Of a DNA stretch of 64,000 bases, positions 19,108-29,700 are shown piece by piece. The stretch comes from Flavobacteriales bacterium (GTDB taxonomy: Bacteria > Bacteroidota > Bacteroidia > Flavobacteriales_D > Parvicellaceae). The notes under the pieces were generated by a model. That model ran no database searches and was not told where the DNA came from. It saw only the letters and a list, made by a program, of their open reading frames with translations. The DNA lies in contig JACJZN010000006.1 in assembly GCA_020635565.1 (NCBI GenBank), positions 186,001 to 250,000 of the forward strand. The letters are read 5' to 3'. The first letter of the stretch is position 1; the number at the start of each line of letters is the position of its first letter. Both the position numbers and the translations under genes were made by a program.

Positions 19108-22100
19108 TTAGTTCTTGATAAACTTAATTTTCTCCACTACCTGCTCATTTCTGTGTATCTCTATCAAGTAAATACCACTACTCATTCCACCCACATTAAG
19201 TGATGCATTTCCAAATTCATTGGAGGCGCTAACTGTTCTACCATTGATATCCTTGATCACCACTTCATATTGTTCTTCAGTCATGGAGATGATATTTAAC
19301 ACATCTGCAACTGGGTTAGGATACAAACTGAATTCGTTTTCTATTTCCTCTACTTCACTACTTGGATCTACCGGAAGTCCACCAGCGTTGGAAATGGTCG
19401 CCTTATTTGACCTTGTTGAACCATAATCTTGTGCTTTTGTTGGCTCACAAGGTGAAGGAACAGCACATTTGATGGTATAGAAGACAGAAGTGTTTCCATC
19501 TAAAAAAGGAACTGTGTTATCATGATAATAATAACGATTCGTTCCTGAAGGCGTTGGATTCGAAACAGAAACTGTTCCTATCACGTTCTCATACTCAGTG
19601 GTAGTTCCATTCACCACAAGGGTACGAGTCACTTGGTAATCCGTAATACCATCAATTCCTACATAAGCATTCCAGTATAGATCCAATGAACCATCTGTTG
19701 CACCAACTCCAGAAGCGGAAACCAAATTGTCAAACGCTAACTGTATCGTACGCTGGTTTTTGATCGCAATTGGGAACATCCCATGATCATCACAGGAAGT
19801 GATGGCAAACAACATGTACGTATTGTTTGCATTATCAGGATCTACACCATAATCGTTGAGAATACTTAGTGAACTCATAGGCACAACTGCAATCGGTTCC
19901 ATATCTCCTGAATTTTTCTTTCTCGCTACGATGAAATCGGTTACTCCCATTCCCACGAAAGGAGTCTTGTCCCAGATCAATTCATTGTATTGCTGTCCAG
20001 TTACCTGATCATATTCCACAGATACTTTACAGATTTCAGTATTCACCAAAGGCTTTGTAGTCAATATTCCATTACCAACACCCACACAACCGTTAGCGTC
20101 TGTTACCTCCACAAAATACTCCCCAGGAGTCAATTGATTTGGTTTTCTAATGTTGGATACTTCTGTAACACTTCCATTCTCAAACTTCCTCCATACATAT
20201 GTATATGGAGCTGTTCCGGTCCCAGACATCGTTGCTTCCAATACACCATCTGCAGAAGCAGTAGAACAACTGCTTGGCTCCTTGATCGTGTTGGTAGAAA
20301 TATTCAACCCTCCTGTAGCTCCTACTTCAAGGATCATATCGTACGTGCAGGTTCCATTGGTAGCTTCCAACTTGTAGGACCCTGACTCCAATCCTGACCA
20401 AATTTGTCCTGTGCCTAAGTTAGAACTCACGTATCTCAAAACAGACATTTTGTTCGCTTTAGATTCATCCTGAAAAGCAATGATCGGATTAGCATTTGCA
20501 TCGATCGCCATATCCAAGTTCCAGGAAGCACCGTCTGTAAATCCAGCACCACCAACCGTATTCCAACTTGAACCATTATATCTGATGACTGTAGCTTTAT
20601 TTCCATTGGAGGCGTCATTAAATGCTAAATATGGATTATCGGCATTATCCAGCTTCAAAACAGAAGTATAAGGATTTATTCCAGAGACCCCGCTTGATCC
20701 CAGAATACTCCAGCTACTCCCGTCAAACTTCATCACCGTTAGTTTATTATTCACAGTAGCATCCTTAAAGGAAACGATCGGGTTTCCAGCAGCATCAACT
20801 TCCATTCTCAATTGATGGGCTGCACCTGCAGTAAAACCGGCACTTCCTACGATCGTCCAGCTACTTCCATTATATTTCATTACGGTAATCTTATCACCTG
20901 TTGCTCCTTCTGTAAAGGCAACAAAGTAATTACCTGATGCATCTTTCTGAATCACCGCATTACAGTCCTCAGTACCTGCTCCGTTACCCAATAAACCGAT
21001 CTGTTGCCAGGTAGTTCCATCAAATTCATAAACAGCTGCTTTGAGATTGTTATTCGTTTCGAGGACAGTGATCACAGGATTATCAGAACCATTGACTATC
21101 AATGATGGGAATAATACCTTGCCGGTAGAGAATCCAGCAGATCCCAGAATGATCCAGTCACTCCCGTCAAACTTCATTACCGTTGATTTATAGCCATTCT
21201 TAAAGTCTCTGAAAGCAATGATCGGAAGATCAGCGCCATCCAATTTCAAATCGGCATATAACGCTACTCCTGGTGTGAATTCTTGTTGCCCTACATAAGA
21301 CCAAGATGAACCGTTGAAGAACTCTGCAGTGGATTTACCACTTCCACTCAATTTGGCATAAGACACTACTGGCGTTCCTCCACTCGTTAATTCAATATTG
21401 GGTGAGATACAGTTTCCACTTGTAAAACCAGAATTCCCCACAAACTCCCATTCAGAATCTACGATCTGAGTTAAAGTATACGTGTAAGTATTATCCAAAG
21501 AAGAAACATCTACTACCGCATCCGATGCATTACAACCAGAAGCCAATGTTACTGCAATTCCAGAACTCAATGGATTCGATGCGCCCAATACTTCAAAAAC
21601 TTCAGTAACAACACACCCACTTGGATCAGTCACTTTTACGTTGTAGATTCCTCTACCCACGTTTGCAAGATCTTCTGTATCTGAACCATTGACATCACTC
21701 CAATGATAAGTATAAGTGCCTGAAGGAGTAATCGTGATATCTACACCTCCGTCCTGCGCTCCTTCACAACTTGGTGAAAAAGGGCTTCCTGAAATGGTGA
21801 AATCAGTTGCATTCACTTTTATTTCGGTCTGAGCTTGACAACTGTTTGCGTCCAACACAGTTACCTGGTAATACCCTGCCGAGATTCCTGTAAGATCCTG
21901 TATAGATGCTCCTTGTACAGACCATCCATACTGGTACGGAGCTGTACCCCCCGTTACCGTAAGATCGATCGCCCCATTTGCAGAACCGCAGGTCTCGTCT
22001 GTTACTACTGATGTTAAAGTCATTCCAGAAACGGTAGCTGTAGTTAAACTACTGGAAGCAGAACAACCATTTGCATCGGTAACGGTACAAACTACGTTCA

Positions 22101-23859
22101 CGTTCTCAGACAAGCCGTTTTGAATATTGCTTGTATTACCAGCAGCTGCATTCCAGGAATATGAATAGTTTGGCGTTCCTCCCGTAACGTTGGCCGTGAT
22201 CACCCCATCCGAATTACCTGAACAAGTAACGGGTGTTTCAACCAAAGCAATCACAGGTTCACTAGCTGCATTCAACACTTCGATATTTTCTGTGGTTGTT
22301 TTACACCCAAGGTCATTCACAACTTGTACGGTATATACATCTGGAGCCATACCGGAGAATGTACCTGTTGCATTATTCGTAGCATTTCCTGCACTATTTC
22401 TTACGTAGTAGGTTAATGTGCCTACCGGATTGATCACCGCATTCGCACCAAAAACAATTGACCCAACTGTAGAACAAGAATGATCTGTTTTAATGATCTC
22501 ATTAATATCCAACGACATTTCAGCAGGTTCTGTCAGAGAATAATTCAGCGTAATATCACAATTGTTTGCATCCGTGATCAATACGGTACCTGCAGTAGTC
22601 GCAGAAAGTTGACTATTCACATTACTTTGAACCTGTTGCTGACCATCCCATTGGTAGGCATAGGGAGTAGTTCCTCCAGAAACGGTTACCGTGACCTGAC
22701 CGTCAGCCCCTCCATAGCAGGTCACATCCTGATCCACCGCTAGGGAAGCTGAAAAACCAGCACAACCTCTGTATTCATTTGCCCCTATGTCTCTTGTTCC
22801 TTGAGCAAGGTATCCATCCAAACCTCTATTGGTGGCATAAGTAGCTTCAGCAGCGTCAATTGCCACTGAGCCAGCAGATGGGTAATAATTTGCATCCAGT
22901 AATGGATCCACAGAGAAGGTCCACGATGGAACCACTGTAGAACCAGTAGAGCTGCTTCCAATGTTATTCAAGAACATTGGAGAATTGGAACCCGTTTGCT
23001 GCAGGTAATCCACATTATTACCATAGAAGATGTTATTTGCAAAAATGATCGCTCCGGCATTCCCGTTCTGCTCATCGATGTAAACTCCAGCAGAACCATT
23101 GTTGTATACCGTGTTATTCGTCACAATATAATCGCCAGTAGCAGGTGCAGGAGGATCTACGATAATTATTCCACCGTAACCTCCTGATTGTCCATCAAAA
23201 GACAAATTATTCTTCACATAGAAGTTATTCGAGATGATGTACATATCCCCAAGGATGCTTGCATTGAAAGTACAATTATTCACCGTCATACTTTCTTTGA
23301 GGTTCTGACATACCACACCTACATTACAGTTGTAGAAATCACACCTTTCGATCACGCAGGTATTTTGTGCCACCGCATCGTCCAAGAAGATCGACTGATC
23401 CATATCGTAGAAGTCACAATCGTGTACATAGATAACATCACCGGCAGTTCCTTGATCCTGAACAAATCCAAAGGAATAATTGACGGTAGTAGACTTAAAG
23501 GACGTATTACTGAACTCAAAAATTCCTGGTACCGTGTTGTAGATATCAAAGATCAATTGCTCAGAGGCACTTGCCTTTAGGATCGTTTTACCTTTTCCTC
23601 TACCCACAATATTGAAGGGTTCGTGTGCATATACCGTAGAATCGAAAATGATCTCCACTCCATCTGTAGAAGGGTGAAACTGAATGTTATCTCTTCCTGG
23701 CGACAAGTTCGCTTGGTTCACACAATATCTAAAACTACCAGAAGTTCCAGACCCATCATTAGGATCATCAGAAGTAGAGGTAACCACATAGTTGATTCCC
23801 TGCGCATCCACTACTGACCACAAAGCCAATGTAAGGAGGGTAATTAAGTACTTTTTCAT
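19108..23859 (-). CDS. T9SS type A cell-surface protein: beta-helix, SprB/PKD-like modules and a beta-propeller
   Basis: The 1583-residue product has a signal peptide (MKKYLITLLTLALWSVVDA) and a right-handed beta-helix of the choice-of-anchor Q type (about 21-365, with many NNxF/NNTV turns, DIGANEYRG at its end). Next come several SprB-like modules (about 366-795: VTCYGGADGQVTVTVSGG, ITDANNCD). Seven repeats of about 52 residues with WxxVGxxGFTxG and MKFDGSSW motifs (about 796-1150) probably form one seven-bladed propeller. After another SprB module and FN3-like domains comes a type A sorting domain (last 75 residues: FSLYPNPVADVLNI, GIYLIEIHRNEQVVEKIKFIKN). It is exported by T9SS and likely anchored on the surface. 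No enzyme motif is evident; it may bind polysaccharide or mediate adhesion. Confidence 0.88.
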   Translation of the reverse strand: MKKYLITLLTLALWSVVDAQGINYVVTSTSDDPNDGSGTSGSFRYCVNQANLSPGRDNIQFHPSTDGVEIIFDSTVYAHEPFNIVGRGKGKTILKASASEQLIFDIYNTVPGIFEFSNTSFKSTTVNYSFGFVQDQGTAGDVIYVHDCDFYDMDQSIFLDDAVAQNTCVIERCDFYNCNVGVVCQNLKESMTVNNCTFNASILGDMYIISNNFYVKNNLSFDGQSGGYGGIIIVDPPAPATGDYIVTNNTVYNNGSAGVYIDEQNGNAGAIIFANNIFYGNNVDYLQQTGSNSPMFLNNIGSSSTGSTVVPSWTFSVDPLLDANYYPSAGSVAIDAAEATYATNRGLDGYLAQGTRDIGANEYRGCAGFSASLAVDQDVTCYGGADGQVTVTVSGGTTPYAYQWDGQQQVQSNVNSQLSATTAGTVLITDANNCDITLNYSLTEPAEMSLDINEIIKTDHSCSTVGSIVFGANAVINPVGTLTYYVRNSAGNATNNATGTFSGMAPDVYTVQVVNDLGCKTTTENIEVLNAASEPVIALVETPVTCSGNSDGVITANVTGGTPNYSYSWNAAAGNTSNIQNGLSENVNVVCTVTDANGCSASSSLTTATVSGMTLTSVVTDETCGSANGAIDLTVTGGTAPYQYGWSVQGASIQDLTGISAGYYQVTVLDANSCQAQTEIKVNATDFTISGSPFSPSCEGAQDGGVDITITPSGTYTYHWSDVNGSDTEDLANVGRGIYNVKVTDPSGCVVTEVFEVLGASNPLSSGIAVTLASGCNASDAVVDVSSLDNTYTYTLTQIVDSEWEFVGNSGFTSGNCISPNIELTSGGTPVVSYAKLSGSGKSTAEFFNGSSWSYVGQQEFTPGVALYADLKLDGADLPIIAFRDFKNGYKSTVMKFDGSDWIILGSAGFSTGKVLFPSLIVNGSDNPVITVLETNNNLKAAVYEFDGTTWQQIGLLGNGAGTEDCNAVIQKDASGNYFVAFTEGATGDKITVMKYNGSSWTIVGSAGFTAGAAHQLRMEVDAAGNPIVSFKDATVNNKLTVMKFDGSSWSILGSSGVSGINPYTSVLKLDNADNPYLAFNDASNGNKATVIRYNGSSWNTVGGAGFTDGASWNLDMAIDANANPIIAFQDESKANKMSVLRYVSSNLGTGQIWSGLESGSYKLEATNGTCTYDMILEVGATGGLNISTNTIKEPSSCSTASADGVLEATMSGTGTAPYTYVWRKFENGSVTEVSNIRKPNQLTPGEYFVEVTDANGCVGVGNGILTTKPLVNTEICKVSVEYDQVTGQQYNELIWDKTPFVGMGVTDFIVARKKNSGDMEPIAVVPMSSLSILNDYGVDPDNANNTYMLFAITSCDDHGMFPIAIKNQRTIQLAFDNLVSASGVGATDGSLDLYWNAYVGIDGITDYQVTRTLVVNGTTTEYENVIGTVSVSNPTPSGTNRYYYHDNTVPFLDGNTSVFYTIKCAVPSPCEPTKAQDYGSTRSNKATISNAGGLPVDPSSEVEEIENEFSLYPNPVADVLNIISMTEEQYEVVIKDINGRTVSASNEFGNASLNVGGMSSGIYLIEIHRNEQVVEKIKFIKN

Positions 23860-24018
23860 TCTCGCTTATTTTTCTTCGAAAATATTACAATAAATACGAC
23901 CTACAAAGGGAACTAAATGGAAATTTAGACACTTGTTAGTAACTGTCGAAATTGTGCATTTCTCAGTGGGAATTAGTCACTTATCTCAAAAAATACCGAT
24001 GCGCTGTTTATAGAACTA

Positions 24019-24840
24019 TCAGATGGAAATATCAATCGAAATGATCTCCAATTCTCCATCATCAAAAAGACTTCTCAGTACTTTTATAACAATTTGCTCT
24101 CCAGACACTTGTAAGGACGGCATACTGATCTCGTTCGCAACCGTAGCTACCGTACAGATCGTTCCGTTTATAGCTAGCGCGACAGGCTTTCCTAAGTTTT
24201 TGTGCGAGAACTCATAAATATCATTTTCTCTACTTTCATGGAATTCAAATACTACAGCTGGTTGCGCATGATCTTCTTTTCTTATTGCCAAAGCTTTTAC
24301 ATTTCCCCCCAGATAGATACAATCATCCAAATCAAACAAAACCAAGTTCACTGAACCATGACCATCGGGTTCTGAGAAATACACTTGAAAAGGCATTTGA
24401 CCTTTAGTTTTCTCCTCAAATTCAATGGACTCTTTGAGTTTTTGCAAATTATCTGATCCATTAACCAATCCGTTATAACGATCCTGTTCATTATTGGAAT
24501 AATGACTTACATACGATTGAAAATGCTCTTTAGGAATATAATATTTTAATAAATCTAGCTCCACAGGAGAAATAAACTGCAGTTGCTCTGGCTTCTTTAA
24601 TAATCGAAAAATTGCTTCATCGGTTATATAATTGCCCATTTTAAAAGCAAATGAATAAGGTTCGTCCTTGATAATTTCAAACCCCATCAGTTTATACTTC
24701 TCCATTTTCTCACGCGCCTTTGCAGCTTCTTCTTTAGAGTAAAATGAAAAGAAAACCTTCACATCGTGATTGGGTGGTTCTTTACATCCCACCAATAGGA
24801 AGAGCATACCAACCAACAGCAGATGAGTGCATTTTTTCAT
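24019..24840 (-). CDS. Lipoprotein with a SecDF P1-head-like domain
   Basis: This 273-residue protein has a lipobox (MKKCTHLLLVGMLFLLVGCKE, Cys 19). Its C-terminal half reads like the head subdomain of SecD: AVVFEFHESRENDIYEFSHK, NLGKPVALAINGTICTVATV, then a last strand region. In SecD the matching segment is the pattern 'F...T..N.GK..AI..DG'. The N-terminal half (residues 25-110) contains EEAAKAREKMEKYKLMGFEII. There are no membrane helices, so it is not a translocase. It is probably anchored to a membrane leaflet in the periplasm; the role is unknown. Cells of this group also use the head domain in SecDF fusions, so this is a stand-alone relative. Confidence 0.7.
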   Translation of the reverse strand: MKKCTHLLLVGMLFLLVGCKEPPNHDVKVFFSFYSKEEAAKAREKMEKYKLMGFEIIKDEPYSFAFKMGNYITDEAIFRLLKKPEQLQFISPVELDLLKYYIPKEHFQSYVSHYSNNEQDRYNGLVNGSDNLQKLKESIEFEEKTKGQMPFQVYFSEPDGHGSVNLVLFDLDDCIYLGGNVKALAIRKEDHAQPAVVFEFHESRENDIYEFSHKNLGKPVALAINGTICTVATVANEISMPSLQVSGEQIVIKVLRSLFDDGELEIISIDISI

Positions 24841-24905
24841 GCGACTAAGGTAAGACTTAGCGAAAAGACTATACCAATTCTCTTAAAAAAATCTAGCCTT
24901 AGGGG

Positions 24906-25565
24906 TTACACCACCCTCACCCATTCCACATTACGATCTTCTCCGATCACACGCACAATCGCCACTACTAGCTGATCATTAGCCAACCCAAGATTTATAC
25001 GATAAGCCTGCAAATGATCCTCCTTTTGCAGCGTCAATTCCATCACCTCCACATCTGCCATATCATAAGTAACTTTCGGCACTCCTTTTACTTGCTTCAC
25101 CGCAGGTAGTGTACCAATCAGTAAACTAACTTGTACCGGACCATCCAGCATTCTATTACAAGATACCAGTACATCCTGCCCGTCCATGAAGACATCTACT
25201 ATAGGTAAGGTATCCCTAAAGTTAAGTGATAAGCCGCTCAACGCCTTTCTCACTTTTATCCCATCAAATTTCTCTAGCTCTTCAAACTTGATCGCATGAT
25301 AGATCATGCCGTTCATCTTGTTTTGCATACGATAGTTAATCTTATATGCCAGTTCCTTTGCCATTCGATAGATGGCCGTACTCCATGAATTCGCAAACTG
25401 CAGGTAAAAGTTTCTGTTTCTTTGTCCTTCAAAAGCGGCATTTTCTTTGATCAACTTCCCAAATCCTTCCGCCTTCTTCCTCACTACCGTTACCCCGTTC
25501 AGCTGATAGATGACCACATTATCCAGTTTTCCGTTTAAATTCAATATGCTCGTTGCCTTTGCCAT
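24906..25565 (-). CDS. MAK-family protein of unknown function (copy 1)
   Basis: The 219-residue protein starts MAKATSILNLNGKLDNVVIY and continues QLNGVTVVRKKAEGFGKLIK, ENAAFEGQRNRNFYLQFANS, with a helical middle and a beta-rich C-terminal half. The opening (MAK, NG-L, a short basic strand, then ENxxF and a helix) is shared with the gene at 55019-55792 and with a widespread group of Bacteroidota hypothetical proteins, some assigned to DUF6266-like families (from memory). No signal peptide, membrane helix or catalytic motif is visible. Both window members lie next to the structured repeat elements described at 25881-26100 and 54071-56405. Function unknown. Confidence 0.72.
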   Translation of the reverse strand: MAKATSILNLNGKLDNVVIYQLNGVTVVRKKAEGFGKLIKENAAFEGQRNRNFYLQFANSWSTAIYRMAKELAYKINYRMQNKMNGMIYHAIKFEELEKFDGIKVRKALSGLSLNFRDTLPIVDVFMDGQDVLVSCNRMLDGPVQVSLLIGTLPAVKQVKGVPKVTYDMADVEVMELTLQKEDHLQAYRINLGLANDQLVVAIVRVIGEDRNVEWVRVV

Positions 25566-25880
25566 AACTCAGTAGAGACAACAAACATTCCAAACAACCC
25601 CGCTTACTTTTCTTTTAACATACATTAACGCCTCATACGCTTGTCATTATACTACTTTTTTTGGTTAATATCCTTTTGGCTTGATCCAAAAGGACGAAAA
25701 AATCAAGATCAGAACAAAGCTTCACCGCGCCCCTCATCCTTCATTGATTTTCTATGAGCGTTTGGGAATCGAAGATAATTGAGACTTCACTTCTTTCGCC
25801 TCGATCTTCAATTCTAACAGCAGGCTGCCCTCTTGAAAATCTTATGAACGCTGTTCACCGCCTGCCCCGGCCCGCTGTTC

Positions 25881-26100
25881 TGATCTGGCCATCCCCGCAT
25901 CACAAAACCGATTCAATGCACAGCATTGACCAAATCGTGACACAGCATAGAAAGTTGAAAGCGTTAAGAAAGCGGGAAGCCCTGGACCGCTTTTAGCTTT
26001 TAATCTTTCGGTTTCGCGCTAACGAAAATGCCTTGTCACGATTTAAAAAGAGCACTTTTCTTTGTCACTTTCTTTTTTGCGATGGAAAAAGAAAGTGAAT
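25881..26100 (+). repeat. Structured intergenic element, copy A
   Basis: Order of parts: 5' module TGATCTGGCCATCCCCGCAT; hairpin TCAATGC-aca-GCATTGA (25913-25929); left arm AAATCGTGACA (25932-25942); an inner stem AAAGCGG/CCGCTTT; hairpin TTTCG...CGAAA; right arm TGTCACGATTT (26034-26044), perfectly complementary to the left arm; and a terminal 12-bp hairpin CACTTTCTTTTT/AAAAAGAAAGTG (26066-26097). The same parts in the same order occur at 54441-54655 and 59533-59750. Confidence 0.8.
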
Positions 26101-26684
26101 AAAATATTTGATTCGTTTCTTTTATATTAAGTCCAAGACCCAGTCCTAAAGCATCTTCCCACCCACACACAATTCCTCCCCTTTGTGGGGAGGTGCCAAT
26201 AGGCGGAGGGATATAAAACCGTAACCATTACACAAAAAACCCATAAGGTTCACTAGGGGTTAACTAGGCCTTCTCTAGGGGTTACCTAGGTCTCCACCCC
26301 ACCTTCACCCCTACCATACCTCACAGGTACGCCCACCTTTCTCCCCCATACAACCCCTCATCCTCCCCGAAACGTCCGCCTCAGACATTATCAACACCCT
26401 ACGAAGGCACCCTTTTTGTCCCAGATCTTCCTCAAGAACTATTGTTGAATTTTAGTAAGTTTTGGGAGGAGGATCATTTGACGTGAATTAAACGTGTTGT
26501 AATCACTTGAGAGTTGGGCGGCACCTCCCCGTAAATACTTGTCATCCAATCTCCATATAATTCGACAGGCAGCGGAAGGAAAAGAATTTTGCAGGGGAGG
26601 AAAATATTGAAGGTTCGCTTTTATTTGTTCAAAATCTCCTACTTATCTTCATAATCGAATTCCTAAGTCGCTAGGAGAATTGAT

Positions 26685-26692
26685 TATTTTTG
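26685..26692 (+). promoter_or_regulatory. -7 box TATTTTTG for the WD40-caspase gene
   Basis: The octamer fits TAnnTTTG and lies 18 bases before the ATG at 26711, a usual distance in Bacteroidota. No strong -33 element is seen. Confidence 0.5.
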
Positions 26693-26710
26693 TGCGAATA
26701 AAATTACACT

Positions 26711-29700
26711 ATGTCCTTATCCAAGCTACTATTTATAGCTACTCTCCTACTTATAACCCACCGATATTATCCACAAGAGTATTTCGAATCCTTTATGGGA
26801 GAAGAGGTACATATTCCTGCTTATTCAGAATATTATCAAGACAGGTATCGACCCGAACGTGACAAGGTTTTTTTAGGTACTTACACAGAGGGAATTATCC
26901 AATATCAAACCACTCCGGTATTCGCTCCGATCGACACCATCCGTTGTTATAACGGTTATTTGAAAGCCTTTGATTATCAACCATTTTCTAATTACAGCGA
27001 AGAATTGATGGCTATTGCTAGTTCTGAAAAGGAATTGATCATCTACGATCTTCAAAACCAAGAAGTATTGCTCAATACCACCCTCCCTAACACGTTGAAT
27101 GATGTACAATTCTCGAATATAGATCCCCATATTATCTGGGCAGCCGATGCAAGTGGTTATCTTATACAATACAATTGGGTCGAAAAGAGGGTGGACAAAT
27201 ACCAAGTCCATAGCAAAGGGATTGCTCGGATAGAACTGTTTTTGGACAAGATCATCACCTCCAGTTTTGATCACACCATCAAAGTGCACCATCAAAAAAC
27301 GCTTGCAGAAGAACAAAGTCTCAAATGTCAGATCCCCCCATTGGAATTTGATGTAAGTGTGGATGGTATTCTTGCCATCGCTGCAGCAAAAGGTGTTGCC
27401 CTCTACAGTATCATCGATCAAAAATGGCTTTACGGCAAGGAACTTTTAAATAAAAAGGTCAAAGCTTATGAAGGCGACTCAAAGAAATATTATTGGAATC
27501 CTTATCTCAATGATGATGAATCTCAATATGCCGGCTCCACGCAGAAGATCACCTTTTTGCGACATGGTCACACCATTGCGTACTCCAATCCCTATCAGGG
27601 ACTATGGTTTACAGAACTGAACGACCCGTCTCTTTTAGTACGCCCCTATGCCTTTCAAGATAGCTTAATCACTGCGGAACCAAAGTATATATTCAACCAG
27701 GATAATCATCTCTCCTTTTATGCGCAGGACTATGGATTTGATGAATACCTTCTAGAAAATCCTCCCTATGTACTTCAAAAAAAGGCTACCTATATTGATC
27801 GTATTGATCCTGAGCATGGCCTTAAGCGCAAGCATCTTCCCTTTGATGAAATAGTAGTTGAGGGCTTTGATTTTGACTTAAGCTATTCCTTTGATCCAAC
27901 AGGTCAGCGGGGACCGAGTTCATTTGTTACCCTAGACAATCTTTATTTTTCTAAGGATACCAACTACGCATATCCCGTTTATTTATCTATGAATCATATT
28001 GAACATTTGATTCCATTTCCAGCCAAAGAAGAAGACCTAGTTGCCTATTCGGATGAGATAGGTGCATATTTAGGCGCTGAAAGGTTTGACATGTGTTATG
28101 AAGATCTTGAGAATTATACCATCGATCCGTTATGCGTATTGGAGAACACCTGGATGACCAGAGATACTTCCACTTTCTACAAACAAGATGAGAGCTTTAG
28201 TCTCTATAGTTATTTGGGGGAAGAAACCTATGAGCAATTGGAAGTTAGAGATCTGGTGATCAGAAACATCGTTAGTTCTGCCATGGTATATAAACATGGT
28301 GTTCAAGAAGAACCGAAAGCAACTCAAGAAGCAGCTGATCATCGTGGTACCACTTCTCAATTGTATATGGATGATGCCTTTATTCGCATGGATCAAAAAG
28401 GACATTTAAGTGCTGTGGAGTCCTTTGCGATCAGCCCTGATCAAAAGTATTTAGCTACGGGTGGGCAAGACACCAAGATCATCCTTTGGGATTTCCACAC
28501 AGGTGTGAAACTTAAAGAATTGGACTATTCAAAAATCAATGATTTTGAAAAGTACTGGCAAACTTATGAAACGGATTGGGAATTCAGTTTTACGTTCATG
28601 ACCTTTCATCCTACCCAATCCTGGATCATTGCCTCCACCAGATACAAGGGAAGCATCTGTCTGGATTATCAAACGGGTAAGATTATCGGACAAGGAAATA
28701 GTTTTGAATATGCTACCCTATCTGACGATGGTCGTTTTGTGATCGATGATCAGAATAACCTCTATACACTACCCAATATGATCCCGATCGATTCTTATGA
28801 GGGGGATTACATGGTGGAAAAGCCCATGGTTGGCAACAATAAAGTGATTGCTCGTCCTAAAGACAAAAATCTATCGGTCTATACGGATAGTTATCGTGGA
28901 TCTGAACTGGAGTTGATAGAACAAAACATGCAAAAAAAATCAGATGGATCAAGGTTTGACTTGCTTTCCAATGGATTTGTTAGTCCGAATGGAAACTGGT
29001 TTGTCTCAGACAGTGTGATCTATGACAAAAAGAATAACGAATGTTATAACCTTGAAGGTTATCCAAAAGGAGACTACAACTATGCTCCGGTTTACTTGAA
29101 AGGTGATTTCTCTCCGGATCATAAGTACTTTGCCTATCCTGCCTATAAGAAAATTAAACTTTTTAATCTGGAAACGAAGCAATTCAGCACCATCATCGAC
29201 ACTACCGTATACAAATTTGAAGCACCGGTGAGGTTCTCAGCTGATAGCAAATATCTTGTTTCTCGTGTATGGGAGATCAAAGGAGGTGAATTAAACTGGT
29301 TGGAAGAAGCGAATACGAACCGAACATTAGGTATATATGATGTGACTACACTGCATAAATTCAGACATCATACTGGCCATCCCGTAGAGCCAATGCAGGT
29401 TCGCACGGATAGCAGCATGAGATACCTTTTGTTTCAGGGAGTCGGGTTTCTTTACCTATTGGATCGAGAGACACTGGAGATCCAGCAACTCAAGATCAAA
29501 CAAGAAAGTTTTAATTACAGCGTATCCTACGGTAGTTCAGTGATCCGAACTACAACAGAAGGTGATCCGGTGGTTTATGGAGAACTCTCTCATGATTACA
29601 GTAATGGGACCACCCGCTTTGAGTATGAGTGGCAACCCCATACAGGCATTTTTAAACGTTATTTTGAAGATGAAACCGGCATTGATTTCTACGAAAACAA

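Larger units (their letters stand above)
25566..26710. other. Long intergenic region with repeats
   Basis: No convincing gene is present. From left: an A/T-rich leader of the minus-strand MAK gene; an inverted relative of the TTTTCGTCC...GGATCAA motif seen after the 54.45 kb element (25680-25705); the structured element at 25881-26100 and its A/T-rich tail to about 26150; a diverged palindromic unit CCTCCCCTTTGTGGGGAGG (26178-26196); two 16-base direct repeats CTAGGGGTTAACTAGG and CTAGGGGTTACCTAGG (26253-26268, 26275-26290); a pyrimidine-rich stretch with no clear signal; and the promoter of the caspase gene. Confidence 0.7.

Noticed and set aside
25754..25996. An 80-codon open frame in the repeat region
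   Set aside because: It crosses the structured element A, is Pro/Arg/His-rich without a fold pattern, and is not conserved in copies B and C.
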